Origin: Desulfosporosinus fructosivorans
GTDB taxonomy: Bacteria; Bacillota; Desulfitobacteriia; Desulfitobacteriales; Desulfitobacteriaceae
DNA length: 64,000 bases
Assembly (NCBI RefSeq): GCF_004766045.1
Contig: NZ_SPQQ01000016.1
Span: forward strand, 1 to 64,000
Direction: 5' to 3'
Shown here: positions 16,435-24,654 of the stretch, piece by piece
Position numbering within the stretch: the first letter of the stretch is position 1
How the letters are laid out: the number at the start of each line of letters is the position of its first letter
Notes under the pieces: model-generated
Seen by the model: only the letters and a program-made list of their open reading frames with translations
The model's database searches: none
What the model was told of the DNA's origin: nothing
Made by a program: the position numbers and the translations under genes

Positions 16435-17424
16435 CTAAAGTAGTAGCTCTGCGATTTGTACGGCATTCGTTGCTGCACCCTTACGAATTTGATCCCCCGC
16501 CACCCACAAATTAAACCCTTGAACGATCGAAAAATCTTTACGTATGCGTCCAACATAGACTTCGTCTTTATCCGAGCTAAGCCAAGGCATTGGATAACGA
16601 TCATTACTTGGATCGTCATCGACAATAACACCCGCTGCTTTGCCTAATGCCTCACGGATTTCTGCGACACTCACCAACCGCTCAGTCTCTACATTAATTG
16701 ACTCCGAATGACTACGGAAAACTGGTACTCGAACGGTGGTTGCTGTAATAGCCATACTTGGTGCGTGGAAAATCTTTTGGGTTTCCAAGACCATCTTCCA
16801 TTCTTCTTTGGTGTAGTCTCCATCTTGAAATACATCAATGCGAGGAATGAGGTTGAAAGCAATTTGATAGGGGAAAACATTAGCAGTAAGTTCTTCCCCT
16901 CGTGACCAGGCCTTGACTTGTGTTTCCAATTCTTCGATCCCTTCACGGCCTGCTCCAGACACGGCTTGATAGGTAGAAACTACCACTCGCCGAATCCCTG
17001 CTAAATCGTAAATCGGTTTAAGAGCAACTGCCATAATAATTGTTGAACAATTAGGATTGGCAATAATTCCTTTATGCCACAAAACATCTTCAGGATTAAC
17101 TTCAGGTACTACAAGTGGCACTTCTGGGTCAAGCCGAAAAGCGCTGCTGTTATCGATCACCACGGCACCACTCTTTACTGCTGAGTGGGCATATTCCGTA
17201 CTTCCCGATCCACCTGCAAAAAGTGCAATGTCAATGCCCTTAAAGCTTTCGTGGGTTGTTTCCTGAACCTCAAGATTCTGGCCTTGCCATGAAATTTCTT
17301 TCCCTGCAGAACGCTTTGTCGCTAACAGCCTCAATTCATTAATAGGGAAATTTCGTTCGGCGAGGATTTTAAGAAACTCTTGTCCAACTGCGCCCGTGGC
17401 ACCAACAATTGCTATATTTGACAT
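16435..17424 (-). CDS. asd: Aspartate-semialdehyde dehydrogenase
   Basis: Reduces aspartyl phosphate to aspartate semialdehyde with NADPH, the substrate of DapA. The 329-residue protein has the Rossmann start IAIVGATGAVGQEFLKIL and the catalytic cysteine in IANPNCSTIIM near residue 127. The QAVSGAGREGIEEL motif follows near 160, and the histidine region RVPVFRSHSESIN is near 240. It lies downstream of the dipicolinate synthase genes, separated by structured repeat copy c. Confidence 0.96.
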   Translation of the reverse strand: MSNIAIVGATGAVGQEFLKILAERNFPINELRLLATKRSAGKEISWQGQNLEVQETTHESFKGIDIALFAGGSGSTEYAHSAVKSGAVVIDNSSAFRLDPEVPLVVPEVNPEDVLWHKGIIANPNCSTIIMAVALKPIYDLAGIRRVVVSTYQAVSGAGREGIEELETQVKAWSRGEELTANVFPYQIAFNLIPRIDVFQDGDYTKEEWKMVLETQKIFHAPSMAITATTVRVPVFRSHSESINVETERLVSVAEIREALGKAAGVIVDDDPSNDRYPMPWLSSDKDEVYVGRIRKDFSIVQGFNLWVAGDQIRKGAATNAVQIAELLL

Positions 17425-17520
17425 TGATGTTCCTCCTTAAATATATCGTAGCCTTGTGGAAAAGGGTGCCCCGCAGAAAATCGCAGGGCCCCAAATGTCA
17501 GTGTAACTTTTCTATCCTCC

Positions 17521-17636
17521 GCCAGTTAGGCATTCCTCTAGGATCACGACTTCGGCGATACTCTCCACCGGACTATCGTACCGGAGACTTTCAGTCTAAA
17601 GCTTCGATGTTCAGTTTTAGCTAAAACGAGTTCACT
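17521..17636 (-). repeat. Dispersed structured repeat, copy c
   Basis: It begins AGTGAACTCG then GTTTTAGC/TAAAAC (a variant of the shared 5' hairpin), TGAACATCG, and ends near TAGAGGAATGCCT, a diverged 3' box. Internal pairing is possible (AGAC/GTCT, CTCC/GGAG, CGATA/TATCG). Its first two bases supply the AG of the spoVFB (dpaB) TAG stop codon. Confidence 0.65.
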
Positions 17637-18222
17637 ACCGATAATCCAAAAGCACAGGTTGGATTTGTTTTCCCTCACAGGCCATCAGAATGGTTTCCGG
17701 CACTTTTTCCATATGGGCTACAAGGGAATTTGCTTTAACTTTCGGATTATCTTGCCCAAAGGGTACCAAGTAAATATTTTTTGTGATGAGTAAGGTTCCA
17801 ATATTTCGTGCATTAAGCCCTAGCCCATCGTTGGTCGAAATCGCCAAAACCACGGGCCTTAGATTTCGAAGATGAGATTTTGCTGCCATGAGCACTGGGG
17901 TATCAATAATCCCATTTGCTAACTTAGCCAGGGTATTTCCGGTACATGGAGCGATAACCACACAATCAAACATCTTATTGGGGCCGATGGGCTCAGCATC
18001 AGGAATGGAATGGATCGGCTCCTTTTGCGTAATTTCCTGTAATTGATGTTTCCATTCCTCAGCCTTTCCAAATCGTGTGTCCATACTTTCAACAGAATAA
18101 GAGATGATAGGCGTAACGTCTGCCCCTGCATCTACCAGTTGCCTCATAACTTTAATAATTTCACTTAATGTACAATGTGATCCTGTAACAGCGAACCCAA
18201 TTTTCAACCCGTCAAACTTCAT
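17635..18222 (-). CDS. spoVFB: Dipicolinate synthase subunit B
   Basis: Flavoprotein-like subunit (195 residues) of dipicolinate synthase, which with subunit A makes dipicolinic acid in the mother cell for loading into the spore. N-terminal KIGFAVTGSHCTLSEIIKVMRQL and CVVIAPCTGNTLAKLANGIID near 90 are characteristic of the flavoprotein/DpaB family. It overlaps spoVFA by 11 nt, indicating translational coupling. Presence of both subunits shows that the organism forms endospores. Its stop codon is formed by the start of repeat copy c. Confidence 0.95.
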   Translation of the reverse strand: MKFDGLKIGFAVTGSHCTLSEIIKVMRQLVDAGADVTPIISYSVESMDTRFGKAEEWKHQLQEITQKEPIHSIPDAEPIGPNKMFDCVVIAPCTGNTLAKLANGIIDTPVLMAAKSHLRNLRPVVLAISTNDGLGLNARNIGTLLITKNIYLVPFGQDNPKVKANSLVAHMEKVPETILMACEGKQIQPVLLDYR

Positions 18223-19150
18223 CTCTTCGCACCTCCACTAAAGACTGGAACATTACATTCGTCGTGGTCAAGTGACGGAGAATAAGTTGCGGATAGATTT
18301 GAGCAAGAATTCGGCCGGCCGTTTTGGGAGCTACAATACCAGGGAGACCCGGAGCCAGAAGTGCTTTTATGCCAAGCATATTCGCATATTCAAAATCTGT
18401 CCCTCCAGGAATAGACGCCAAATCCACGATTACTGTATCTCTTGCCACATTTTCAAGCATTTCGGGATCTAGTATAAGATGAGGTACGGTATTGAAAATG
18501 ATTTCCGCACGCCCAATCTTATCCTTAAGATCCGTAAAGTGTACAGCATGAAATCCCATTTCTACTGCACGTGCTAAGTCCGAGGCCTTACGCGCAACCC
18601 CAGTAACATGTGCTCCAACCCCTTGAAGCATTCGCGCCAGAGTCCAACCACACCGCCCTAAGCCTAAGACCATGCTTTCACTGCCATGAATAGTAATTGT
18701 TGTGGCCTCCATAGCCATTTGAATGGCTCCTTCTGCAGAAGGTATGGAATTAAGTATAGTAATTTCATGAAGGGATTTAGTTTCTACCAACTGGATTCCC
18801 ATTTTCTCTGCGACCGACTTCAGAGCTGGCCGCGCGAAACCAATGATCAGTGGAACACGCGCTGGAATAGCTTGAAGTACTTCTTTGTTTAGTATGATAG
18901 GTTTATCAGCGTATTTGGCTTTGACTATCCCACGTTCATCTGTGCCGAACATTGGAAAAAGCAACGCATCTACTTGGCCAACTACATCTAGTAGTGAAGG
19001 CGCAAGTGCCATTCCAGAAATGGGCGAAGCATTTTCGAACCCGACCCCGACTATGTAGGCCCCCTGTTTTTGTAGTTCGGGAATTAAATATAGTTCCCGA
19101 TCATCTCCCCCTATCACGGCCAAACGAATTCCTTTCAGACCCGCACTCAT
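18212..19150 (-). CDS. spoVFA: Dipicolinate synthase subunit A
   Basis: NAD(P)-binding subunit of dipicolinate synthase (312 residues). The N-terminal domain is typical of DpaA (IRLAVIGGDDRELYLIPELQKQGA). A second Rossmann fold has GLGRCGWTLARMLQGVGAHVTGVAR near residue 160 and IIFNTVPHLIL near 215, like D-2-hydroxyacid dehydrogenase/SAH-hydrolase folds. It oxidises the dihydrodipicolinate-level intermediate made from the DapA product. Expected to be expressed late in sporulation from a sigma-K type promoter, though I could not identify one with confidence. Confidence 0.95.
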   Translation of the reverse strand: MSAGLKGIRLAVIGGDDRELYLIPELQKQGAYIVGVGFENASPISGMALAPSLLDVVGQVDALLFPMFGTDERGIVKAKYADKPIILNKEVLQAIPARVPLIIGFARPALKSVAEKMGIQLVETKSLHEITILNSIPSAEGAIQMAMEATTITIHGSESMVLGLGRCGWTLARMLQGVGAHVTGVARKASDLARAVEMGFHAVHFTDLKDKIGRAEIIFNTVPHLILDPEMLENVARDTVIVDLASIPGGTDFEYANMLGIKALLAPGLPGIVAPKTAGRILAQIYPQLILRHLTTTNVMFQSLVEVRRDEV

Positions 19151-19234
19151 CTTTATGCCCCCTTTGAGACAGTGTCCCGTTGACTACTATCCATTATATG
19201 AGGGAATGAGGGCAGCGGTTACGAGGGACATTAC

Positions 19235-20038
19235 TTAATCAAGGAAATTCTCAAGTCCTATGACAAGATTAGTCAATTCTGAAGACTTTCGAATACCTAT
19301 CATTACCCCAGGCATATAGGTTTCTCTCGAGAATGCATCATGCCGGATAGTTAGAGCCTGACCTAAACCTCCAAATAAAACTTCTTGGTGGGCGATCAAT
19401 CCTGGTAAACGCACAGAGTGAATGTGAATTCCTTCAATATCCGCACCACGTGCCCCCTTAACCTTCTCATACTCATTTGGGTGTCCCTGAACCATGGGTT
19501 GACGAACTTCTAAGATTCCTTCTGCCGTTTTTAATGCAGTTCCTGAAGGGGCATCTAGTTTTTGATCATGGTGCATTTCAATGATATCCACATGGGGGAA
19601 GTATTTTGCTGTTTCCCTTGCAAATCGCATCATCAATATCGCTCCGATTGAGAAATTTGGAGCGAGAAACGCACCTACGCGTTCTTTAGCTACTAGTGCA
19701 CGAATTTCTTCAATTTCAGATTCATCCAACCCGGTTGTTCCAACGACTGGCACTACACCGGCCAGAATTGCCGTTTTGGAATTTTTTAAAACGGATTGTG
19801 GATTTGTAAAATCCACTAAAACATCAGCGCGTGTCTCAATCAAGATTTCATGATCTAATGGACCTGTAATATCTACCCCGACTCGCGGTGCGCCTACAAC
19901 AAACCCAACATCCATCCCGAGATGTCGTGTATCTGAAGCTCCCACCAAGAGGAGGTCATCTTGTTTTAATAGCGTACGGATCACTTCCTGACCCATTTTA
20001 CCGCTTGCCCCAGCCACAAAAACACGAATTTTCTTCAA
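19235..20038 (-). CDS. dapB: 4-hydroxy-tetrahydrodipicolinate reductase
   Basis: Reduces the DapA product to tetrahydrodipicolinate with NAD(P)H, directing flux to diaminopimelate rather than dipicolinate. The start is TTG at 20038 (GGAGG 8 nt upstream), giving 267 residues that begin with the expected KKIRVFVAGASGKMGQEVIRTLL. The longer in-frame ORF reaching 20182 would run through a terminator hairpin and has no family match. Signature EMHHDQKLDAPSGTALKTAE lies near residue 150. It is the first gene of the dap/dpa cluster. Confidence 0.95.
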   Translation of the reverse strand: MKKIRVFVAGASGKMGQEVIRTLLKQDDLLLVGASDTRHLGMDVGFVVGAPRVGVDITGPLDHEILIETRADVLVDFTNPQSVLKNSKTAILAGVVPVVGTTGLDESEIEEIRALVAKERVGAFLAPNFSIGAILMMRFARETAKYFPHVDIIEMHHDQKLDAPSGTALKTAEGILEVRQPMVQGHPNEYEKVKGARGADIEGIHIHSVRLPGLIAHQEVLFGGLGQALTIRHDAFSRETYMPGVMIGIRKSSELTNLVIGLENFLD

Positions 20039-20065
20039 CGGAAACCCCTCCTGCGATGATAAGCC

Positions 20066-20095
20066 AAAAACCCCGTTGCAAAACGCAATTCGGGG
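20066..20095 (-). terminator. Intrinsic terminator between ylmC and dapB
   Basis: On the minus strand CCCCG pairs with CGGGG, with an inner TTGC/GCAA pairing, followed by TTTTTGG. It ends the ylmC transcript about 28 nt before the dapB start, so dapB needs read-through or a promoter overlapping this region. Confidence 0.8.
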
Positions 20096-20147
20096 TCCAG
20101 CTTTTCCATTCATTTTATTGGGTATCCCGTCCACTGTCAAATTGAAC

Positions 20148-20417
20148 TTAACGAATTTTATCAGATTTATTATGCAAATCAATAATAATGACCTCAGAAC
20201 CTACTTTTTTAATGGTTTGCCATGGTATTACCAATATTTCTCGTTCACGATCCCCCCTAGCACCCCAAAAACCTGAAAATCCCCCGCGGGAGGTTAGAAT
20301 GATCGCTTCGACGGATCCGTTTAAGGAAATATCAAGATCAGCGTCCCCAACCAAGCCGAGTTTTGCCCCATCATATAAATTGATGATTTCTTTACCAGCA
20401 AGATCGCTTAAAAGCAT
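20148..20417 (-). CDS. YlmC/YmxH family PRC-barrel protein
   Basis: An 89-residue PRC-barrel protein of the YlmC/YmxH sporulation-associated family. It starts MLLSDLAGKEIINLYDGAKLG and carries DADLDISLNGSVEAIIL and ILVIPWQTIKKVGSEVIIID, the standard pattern. In Bacillus ymxH sits between the M16 peptidase gene mlpA and spoVFA; here dut and a small membrane-protein gene are inserted in the same interval. Exact function is unknown. A strong terminator follows it. Confidence 0.88.
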   Translation of the reverse strand: MLLSDLAGKEIINLYDGAKLGLVGDADLDISLNGSVEAIILTSRGGFSGFWGARGDREREILVIPWQTIKKVGSEVIIIDLHNKSDKIR

Positions 20418-20429
20418 TCTATACCCTCC

Positions 20430-20735
20430 CTATTTTCGCAGTTTTAACCAAATACTCAGGACAAAAGGTTGCAAAATGGCTAGTAATAAGGAAATGACCG
20501 CAAGTGGTTCAACCAGAAAAGCTGAATCACTCCACCAATTTTCGGGGATTTTCAGAAAGGAGAACAGGAGTTCCAACGAGAGGTAGATCCCCCCTGCCGT
20601 ACCCACCAATTGACTTAAAGCATTGGCCAGTTGGTTTGATGTAGGCTGCTGCGATCGCCACATCATCAAATACTTTCTCTCTCGTACCGAAATAACTACT
20701 CCGACGAGCAAAAAGATAACCCCAAGGGCTTGCAT
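20430..20735 (-). CDS. Hypothetical small membrane protein
   Basis: I do not recognise this 101-residue protein. It has an N-terminal hydrophobic helix (MQALGVIFLLVGVVISV), a charged loop (RERKYLMMWRSQQPTSNQ), a second hydrophobic stretch with a glycine-rich centre (LVGTAGGIYLSLELLFSFL) and a third helix near the C-terminus (AVISLLLAILQPFVLSIWL). It lies 12 nt before ylmC on the same strand, so probably in the same transcript. Confidence 0.68.
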   Translation of the reverse strand: MQALGVIFLLVGVVISVRERKYLMMWRSQQPTSNQLANALSQLVGTAGGIYLSLELLFSFLKIPENWWSDSAFLVEPLAVISLLLAILQPFVLSIWLKLRK

Positions 20736-20838
20736 ACATCACTCCCCCTCATGGGGATTGTATGAACAGACAAACTTCCGTAGAACAAAAGTATCAGAAA
20801 AGTTAAGATTCATCCTTCTGCGTCTGGTATGTCTGTCC

Positions 20839-21291
20839 CTACATTCCCGTCGAGCCAAACCCCCCCGCTCCTCGAGGTGTGTCCTCAAGTTCTAAGACTT
20901 CTTCGAATATTGCCTGAAAAACCGGCATGAAAACCATTTGAGCTATTCGATCTCCTGGATTAATTGTTACTCCTTGTTGTCCAAGATTCTGTAGCAATAC
21001 TTGAATTTCCCCGCGATAATCAGAATCGATCACACCCACTCCATTCGTCAACCCCATTCCGTGACGACTAGCCAGACCACTTCTTGCAAAAACAAGCGCT
21101 ACCACTTGTTGACTCGGCAGTTCAATTGCCAGACCCGTTGGGATCTTAACACTCTCGCCTGGATTAACTAGCAAGGATTCTTTAAGATCCGCGCAAAGAT
21201 CGACACCTGCTGAGGCAGCTGTTGCATATGTAGGAAGAGCCCTTGAATTACTAGCCATTCTTTTCACTTTAACATTTATAAAATCCGTCAC
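20839..21291 (-). CDS. dut: Deoxyuridine 5'-triphosphate nucleotidohydrolase
   Basis: Trimeric dUTPase that hydrolyses dUTP to dUMP, keeping uracil out of DNA and feeding dTMP synthesis. All five motifs are present: AASAGVDLCAD, FARSGLASRHG, GVGVIDSDYRGEI, RIAQMVFMP and the C-terminal RGAGGFGSTGM. Length is 150 residues from GTG 21291, which is better spaced from AAGGGGG than the TTG one codon earlier. Confidence 0.95.
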   Translation of the reverse strand: MTDFINVKVKRMASNSRALPTYATAASAGVDLCADLKESLLVNPGESVKIPTGLAIELPSQQVVALVFARSGLASRHGMGLTNGVGVIDSDYRGEIQVLLQNLGQQGVTINPGDRIAQMVFMPVFQAIFEEVLELEDTPRGAGGFGSTGM

Positions 21292-21339
21292 CAAAAATGC
21301 CCCCTTGTATTGACCTCTAAAAAAAGAGTAGGCATTTGC

Positions 21340-22632
21340 CTACTCTTCCCAACCTGTTTGATCCAGTAAATCGGATAAAACAACATCATGTCCAGCTGGC
21401 CCAAGTGTCATTATACTAATTTTGTCCCTTTGCCAAAGGCGCCCAATCAAGCGTGAAACATCCTCCAATGTTACTTTTTCCAGCTTTTCAATCACTTCCT
21501 CTGGTGATAGCACGCGGTTATACGTAAGTTCTGTCTTGCCCAAACGACTCATCCGACTGCTTACCGCTTCCAAGCCAAGATATAGACCGCCTTTAATTTG
21601 CGCTTTAGTTCTTGCTAATTCGTCTGCTGTAATTCCCTGTCGCTTAATTTTTATTAGCTCTTGGAGAATGCACTCAATAACTTCTTTGGTGTTTTTGGGA
21701 CTTGTTCCAGCATAAATGGCAAATAAGCCAGTATCAACATAAGTGGAATGATACGAATACACTGAATAGGCCAATCCACGTTGTTCCCGTATTTCCTGAA
21801 ATAACCTAGAGCTCAAACCTCCACCTAATATGTTGTTAAAAACGTGCATTGCATAAATATCATCATCATCTTGCCCAAGACCTGGTACTCCCAAGACGAT
21901 ATGCATCTGTTCTGTATCTTTCTTTTGATAATGTTCAACCGTCTGGCCAGTGGGGGTTTCTTCGAGTACACGACGTCCACCTCTTTTGAACGTACCAAAT
22001 TGATCAGATAGCTTTGAAACAACGTCCTCGTGCTTTATTTTACCCGCTACAGCAATAACTACATTATCCGGAGCATAATGTTCTGTGAGGAATTTCATAA
22101 TTTTCTCTCGACTTAAGGCTCCGATGCTCTCCTCAGTTCCCAAAATCGGCTTCCCTAAAGGATGCTCATTCCATACATGTTCTGAAAAAATATCGTGAAT
22201 CAACTCATCAGGAGAATCCTCATACATCTTTATTTCTTCAATAACCACATTTTTTTCTTTTTCGATTTCGGTTTCATCAAACAGTGAATGAAAAAACATG
22301 TCACTTAGAACGTCAATGGCGAGATCAAGGTCTTCATCCAAGACTTTAACATAGTAACAGGTATATTCTTTCGTCGTAAAGGCATTCAGCTGACCGCCTA
22401 CGGCTTCTAAGGATTCGGCTAAAACTCGTGCAGTTCGTCGCTCCGTTCCCTTAAAAAACATATGCTCCATAAAGTGAGAAATTCCCTCATATCCTTCACG
22501 TTCATCCCGCGAACCTGCTCCCACCCATACTCCGATGGCTGCCGAACGAACATGTTCAATCTCCTCAGTAATAATTCTAACCCCGTTGGACAATACCGTC
22601 TTTTGATACAATGAATTCCACTCCCTCTCCAT
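21340..22632 (-). CDS. M16 family zinc metallopeptidase (MlpA/YmxG-like)
   Basis: Pitrilysin/mitochondrial-processing-peptidase-like protease of about 430 residues. The inverted zinc motif HFMEHMFFKGT (HxxEH) is near residue 50, with the distal glutamate in the VVIEEIKMYEDSPDE region near 130. The second half contains the inactive-domain hallmark LGGGLSSRLFQEIREQRGLAYSVYS. It corresponds to mlpA, which follows pnp/ylxY in Bacillus. The ATG at 22632 overlaps the dacF TGA stop (TGATG), implying coupling. Confidence 0.93.
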   Translation of the reverse strand: MEREWNSLYQKTVLSNGVRIITEEIEHVRSAAIGVWVGAGSRDEREGYEGISHFMEHMFFKGTERRTARVLAESLEAVGGQLNAFTTKEYTCYYVKVLDEDLDLAIDVLSDMFFHSLFDETEIEKEKNVVIEEIKMYEDSPDELIHDIFSEHVWNEHPLGKPILGTEESIGALSREKIMKFLTEHYAPDNVVIAVAGKIKHEDVVSKLSDQFGTFKRGGRRVLEETPTGQTVEHYQKKDTEQMHIVLGVPGLGQDDDDIYAMHVFNNILGGGLSSRLFQEIREQRGLAYSVYSYHSTYVDTGLFAIYAGTSPKNTKEVIECILQELIKIKRQGITADELARTKAQIKGGLYLGLEAVSSRMSRLGKTELTYNRVLSPEEVIEKLEKVTLEDVSRLIGRLWQRDKISIMTLGPAGHDVVLSDLLDQTGWEE

Positions 22633-23783
22633 CACTTAAATAACGTATCAAGGAGGTCTCCTGTGACTTCTTTTTCGCTAATCAATGGTACACAATTTAA
22701 TTTTTGTTCCCCTAGCCAGACTTCTAAGTGTCCTAACCGTTCCCCGGCACGAACAGGCGTATAAGCAGTTTTCTCCCACACCACACGGGTTTGGAGGCTC
22801 TGGCGCTTAACTTTTGAAATACTAACATCAATCGGATTGTCAATAAATACTTGGACAGATTTTTTTGCACTCGGAAATTCTGCGATTGCCTGTCCTGCCT
22901 CTACGAGCCTAATAGTCTCGGTTTTTTCAAAACCCCACTCTAATAGTTTCTTCGCATCCCCAAAGCGATCCGGAGCATTTAAAACTACCGCTAATAGTTG
23001 GCGTTCGTCCTTAGTCGCCGATGCAACAAGGCATTTTCCGGCTGCTGTCGTCGTCCCTGTTTTAACGCCATTAGCATATGGATAATTCCATAATAGTTTA
23101 TTCGTGTTCCTTAAATCCATGAACACATCAGGCTCGAGAAAGTGAATTTCTGTTTCTTTTTGACGAGTAATGGAGGAAAATTGAGGAATTTGCAAACCAT
23201 GTCGAGCCATAAGCGCAAGATCTCTGGCAGTAGTATAATGCTCCTTACGTGGCAAGCCATTCGTATTCACAAAATTAGTATTTTGGGCACCCAAGGCCAT
23301 AGCCTTTTTATTCATCAACTTGACAAACTGTTCTTCACTACCCGAAATATGTTCGGCAATTGCAACACAGGCATCATTACCAGATCGAACTAAAGCTCCC
23401 GTAATAAGTTCATAGAGGGTAATCTTTTCTCCAGGATCTAAATGCAAGGTTGCTTCCCCGACAGCTGCAGCTTTCTTACTTACAGTTACGACTTCATCTG
23501 GGCTTCCTAGCTCTAAGCCCAAAATAGCGGTCATAATTTTAGTGGTACTTGCAGGAGGGCGTTGCGTATCGGCCTGCTTACCAAATAGAATATCACCTGT
23601 TGTCACATCCATCAGCACTGCCGCAGCTGCACTGATACCTGTGGGTCCATCAGCTATCACAACAGGTTGAGCCACTGGTTCTTTAGGTTCTGCACCATAA
23701 ACAGAGGGCGACGATAGGTTGCTAATGCTTACTATACAAAGAAAGACGTAGCACCAAGCACACGTCCACTTTTGCCTGATCAT
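22632..23783 (-). CDS. dacF: Serine-type D-Ala-D-Ala carboxypeptidase (DacF-like)
   Basis: Low-molecular-weight penicillin-binding protein (383 residues) that trims pentapeptide stems in peptidoglycan. An N-terminal signal sequence (about residues 1-30) is followed by the S11 peptidase domain: SxxK in PASTTKIMTAI near 80, SGN in VRSGNDACVAIAEH near 140 and KTG in NGVKTGTTTAAGKC near 240. A PBP5-type C-terminal beta domain follows. Upstream GAGGTGG supports the start. Spore-cortex involvement is possible because of the sporulation neighbourhood, but is inference. Confidence 0.92.
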   Translation of the reverse strand: MIRQKWTCAWCYVFLCIVSISNLSSPSVYGAEPKEPVAQPVVIADGPTGISAAAAVLMDVTTGDILFGKQADTQRPPASTTKIMTAILGLELGSPDEVVTVSKKAAAVGEATLHLDPGEKITLYELITGALVRSGNDACVAIAEHISGSEEQFVKLMNKKAMALGAQNTNFVNTNGLPRKEHYTTARDLALMARHGLQIPQFSSITRQKETEIHFLEPDVFMDLRNTNKLLWNYPYANGVKTGTTTAAGKCLVASATKDERQLLAVVLNAPDRFGDAKKLLEWGFEKTETIRLVEAGQAIAEFPSAKKSVQVFIDNPIDVSISKVKRQSLQTRVVWEKTAYTPVRAGERLGHLEVWLGEQKLNCVPLISEKEVTGDLLDTLFK

Positions 23784-23807
23784 TTAACCACCTCAACTTC
23801 TAATTCT

Positions 23808-24563
23808 TTATGAGGTAGTATTTCCGATCTGGCTAAATGTTATTAGTCCATCTAGAGTTTGGAAACTAAATCCATCTCGAGTCAATTGATCGAGAATGAC
23901 AGGCAAGGCTTTGACACTATTGGCTTTAGGATGCATTAATACAATAGCACCAGATTTATTGGGTTTTATCCCAAACTGTATTGCTGGGTTGATAATACGT
24001 CTCGCGATAATCTCTGGCGTACTATCTGCTCGCCAATCGACAGTATCTAATGTCCATAGAATCGTCTGATAGCCCAAGATTTCGGCAGCTCGAAGCCCAG
24101 AAGCACCTTTTTCGCCATAGGGCGGTGCATACAAATGTGTCTTTTTTTCAATAATTCCCTCAATAATGCTTTCCGTCTTTTTGATTTCTTCTTGGTTAGT
24201 GCCGATGGAGAGCTTATCAGGATGTGGATGAGAATATCCGTGGTTTTCGATTTGGTGGCCTCTGTCTGAGATTATTTTGAGCAAATCCGAATTTTTTTTG
24301 GCCCAACGCCCCGTGACAAAAAAGGTCGCGCGGGCTTTACCTTGATCTAAAGCATCTAACATTGCTGGGATATACTCTTCGCCCCAATCCACATTAATCG
24401 TTAAAGCTATAACCAGCTGATCAGTTTTGATTTGATCGATGGGTTTTGAGACAGGAACATCGGATGAGCTAATCCAATGTTCTGCAACAATCCCTACAAG
24501 CAACAGAAAGAAAATCCCGACCAACGAGTGTATTCGTCGCGAGATTTTTAAGTTAATGAACAT
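23808..24563 (-). CDS. Polysaccharide deacetylase family protein (YlxY/PdaB-like)
   Basis: NodB-homology deacetylase of about 251 residues with an N-terminal membrane anchor (IHSLVGIFFLLLVGIVAEHWI). Motifs are VIALTINVDWGEEYIPAMLDAL (the usual TFDDG is replaced by TINVDWG), HQIENHGYSHPHP (HxxxxH-type) and APPYGEKG. The altered first motif, in which one of the usual two aspartates is missing, is typical of YlxY-like members and may reduce deacetylase activity. I chose ATG 24563 (GGGAGGGG upstream) over ATG 24626. It lies directly downstream of pnp, as in Bacillus (ylxY). Confidence 0.9.
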   Translation of the reverse strand: MFINLKISRRIHSLVGIFFLLLVGIVAEHWISSSDVPVSKPIDQIKTDQLVIALTINVDWGEEYIPAMLDALDQGKARATFFVTGRWAKKNSDLLKIISDRGHQIENHGYSHPHPDKLSIGTNQEEIKKTESIIEGIIEKKTHLYAPPYGEKGASGLRAAEILGYQTILWTLDTVDWRADSTPEIIARRIINPAIQFGIKPNKSGAIVLMHPKANSVKALPVILDQLTRDGFSFQTLDGLITFSQIGNTTS

Positions 24564-24654
24564 TTGCGTCCCCCCCTCCCTAACCTTTATGCGGGCAGGG
24601 GAACTCACAGACTTGGTACGACCCATATAATATTAGTATTTTGTTCTTGATTGT

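Noticed and set aside
20039..20182. Longer DapB start at 20182
   Set aside because: The extension runs through the ylmC terminator hairpin and is not DapB-like; TTG 20038 has a good Shine-Dalgarno.
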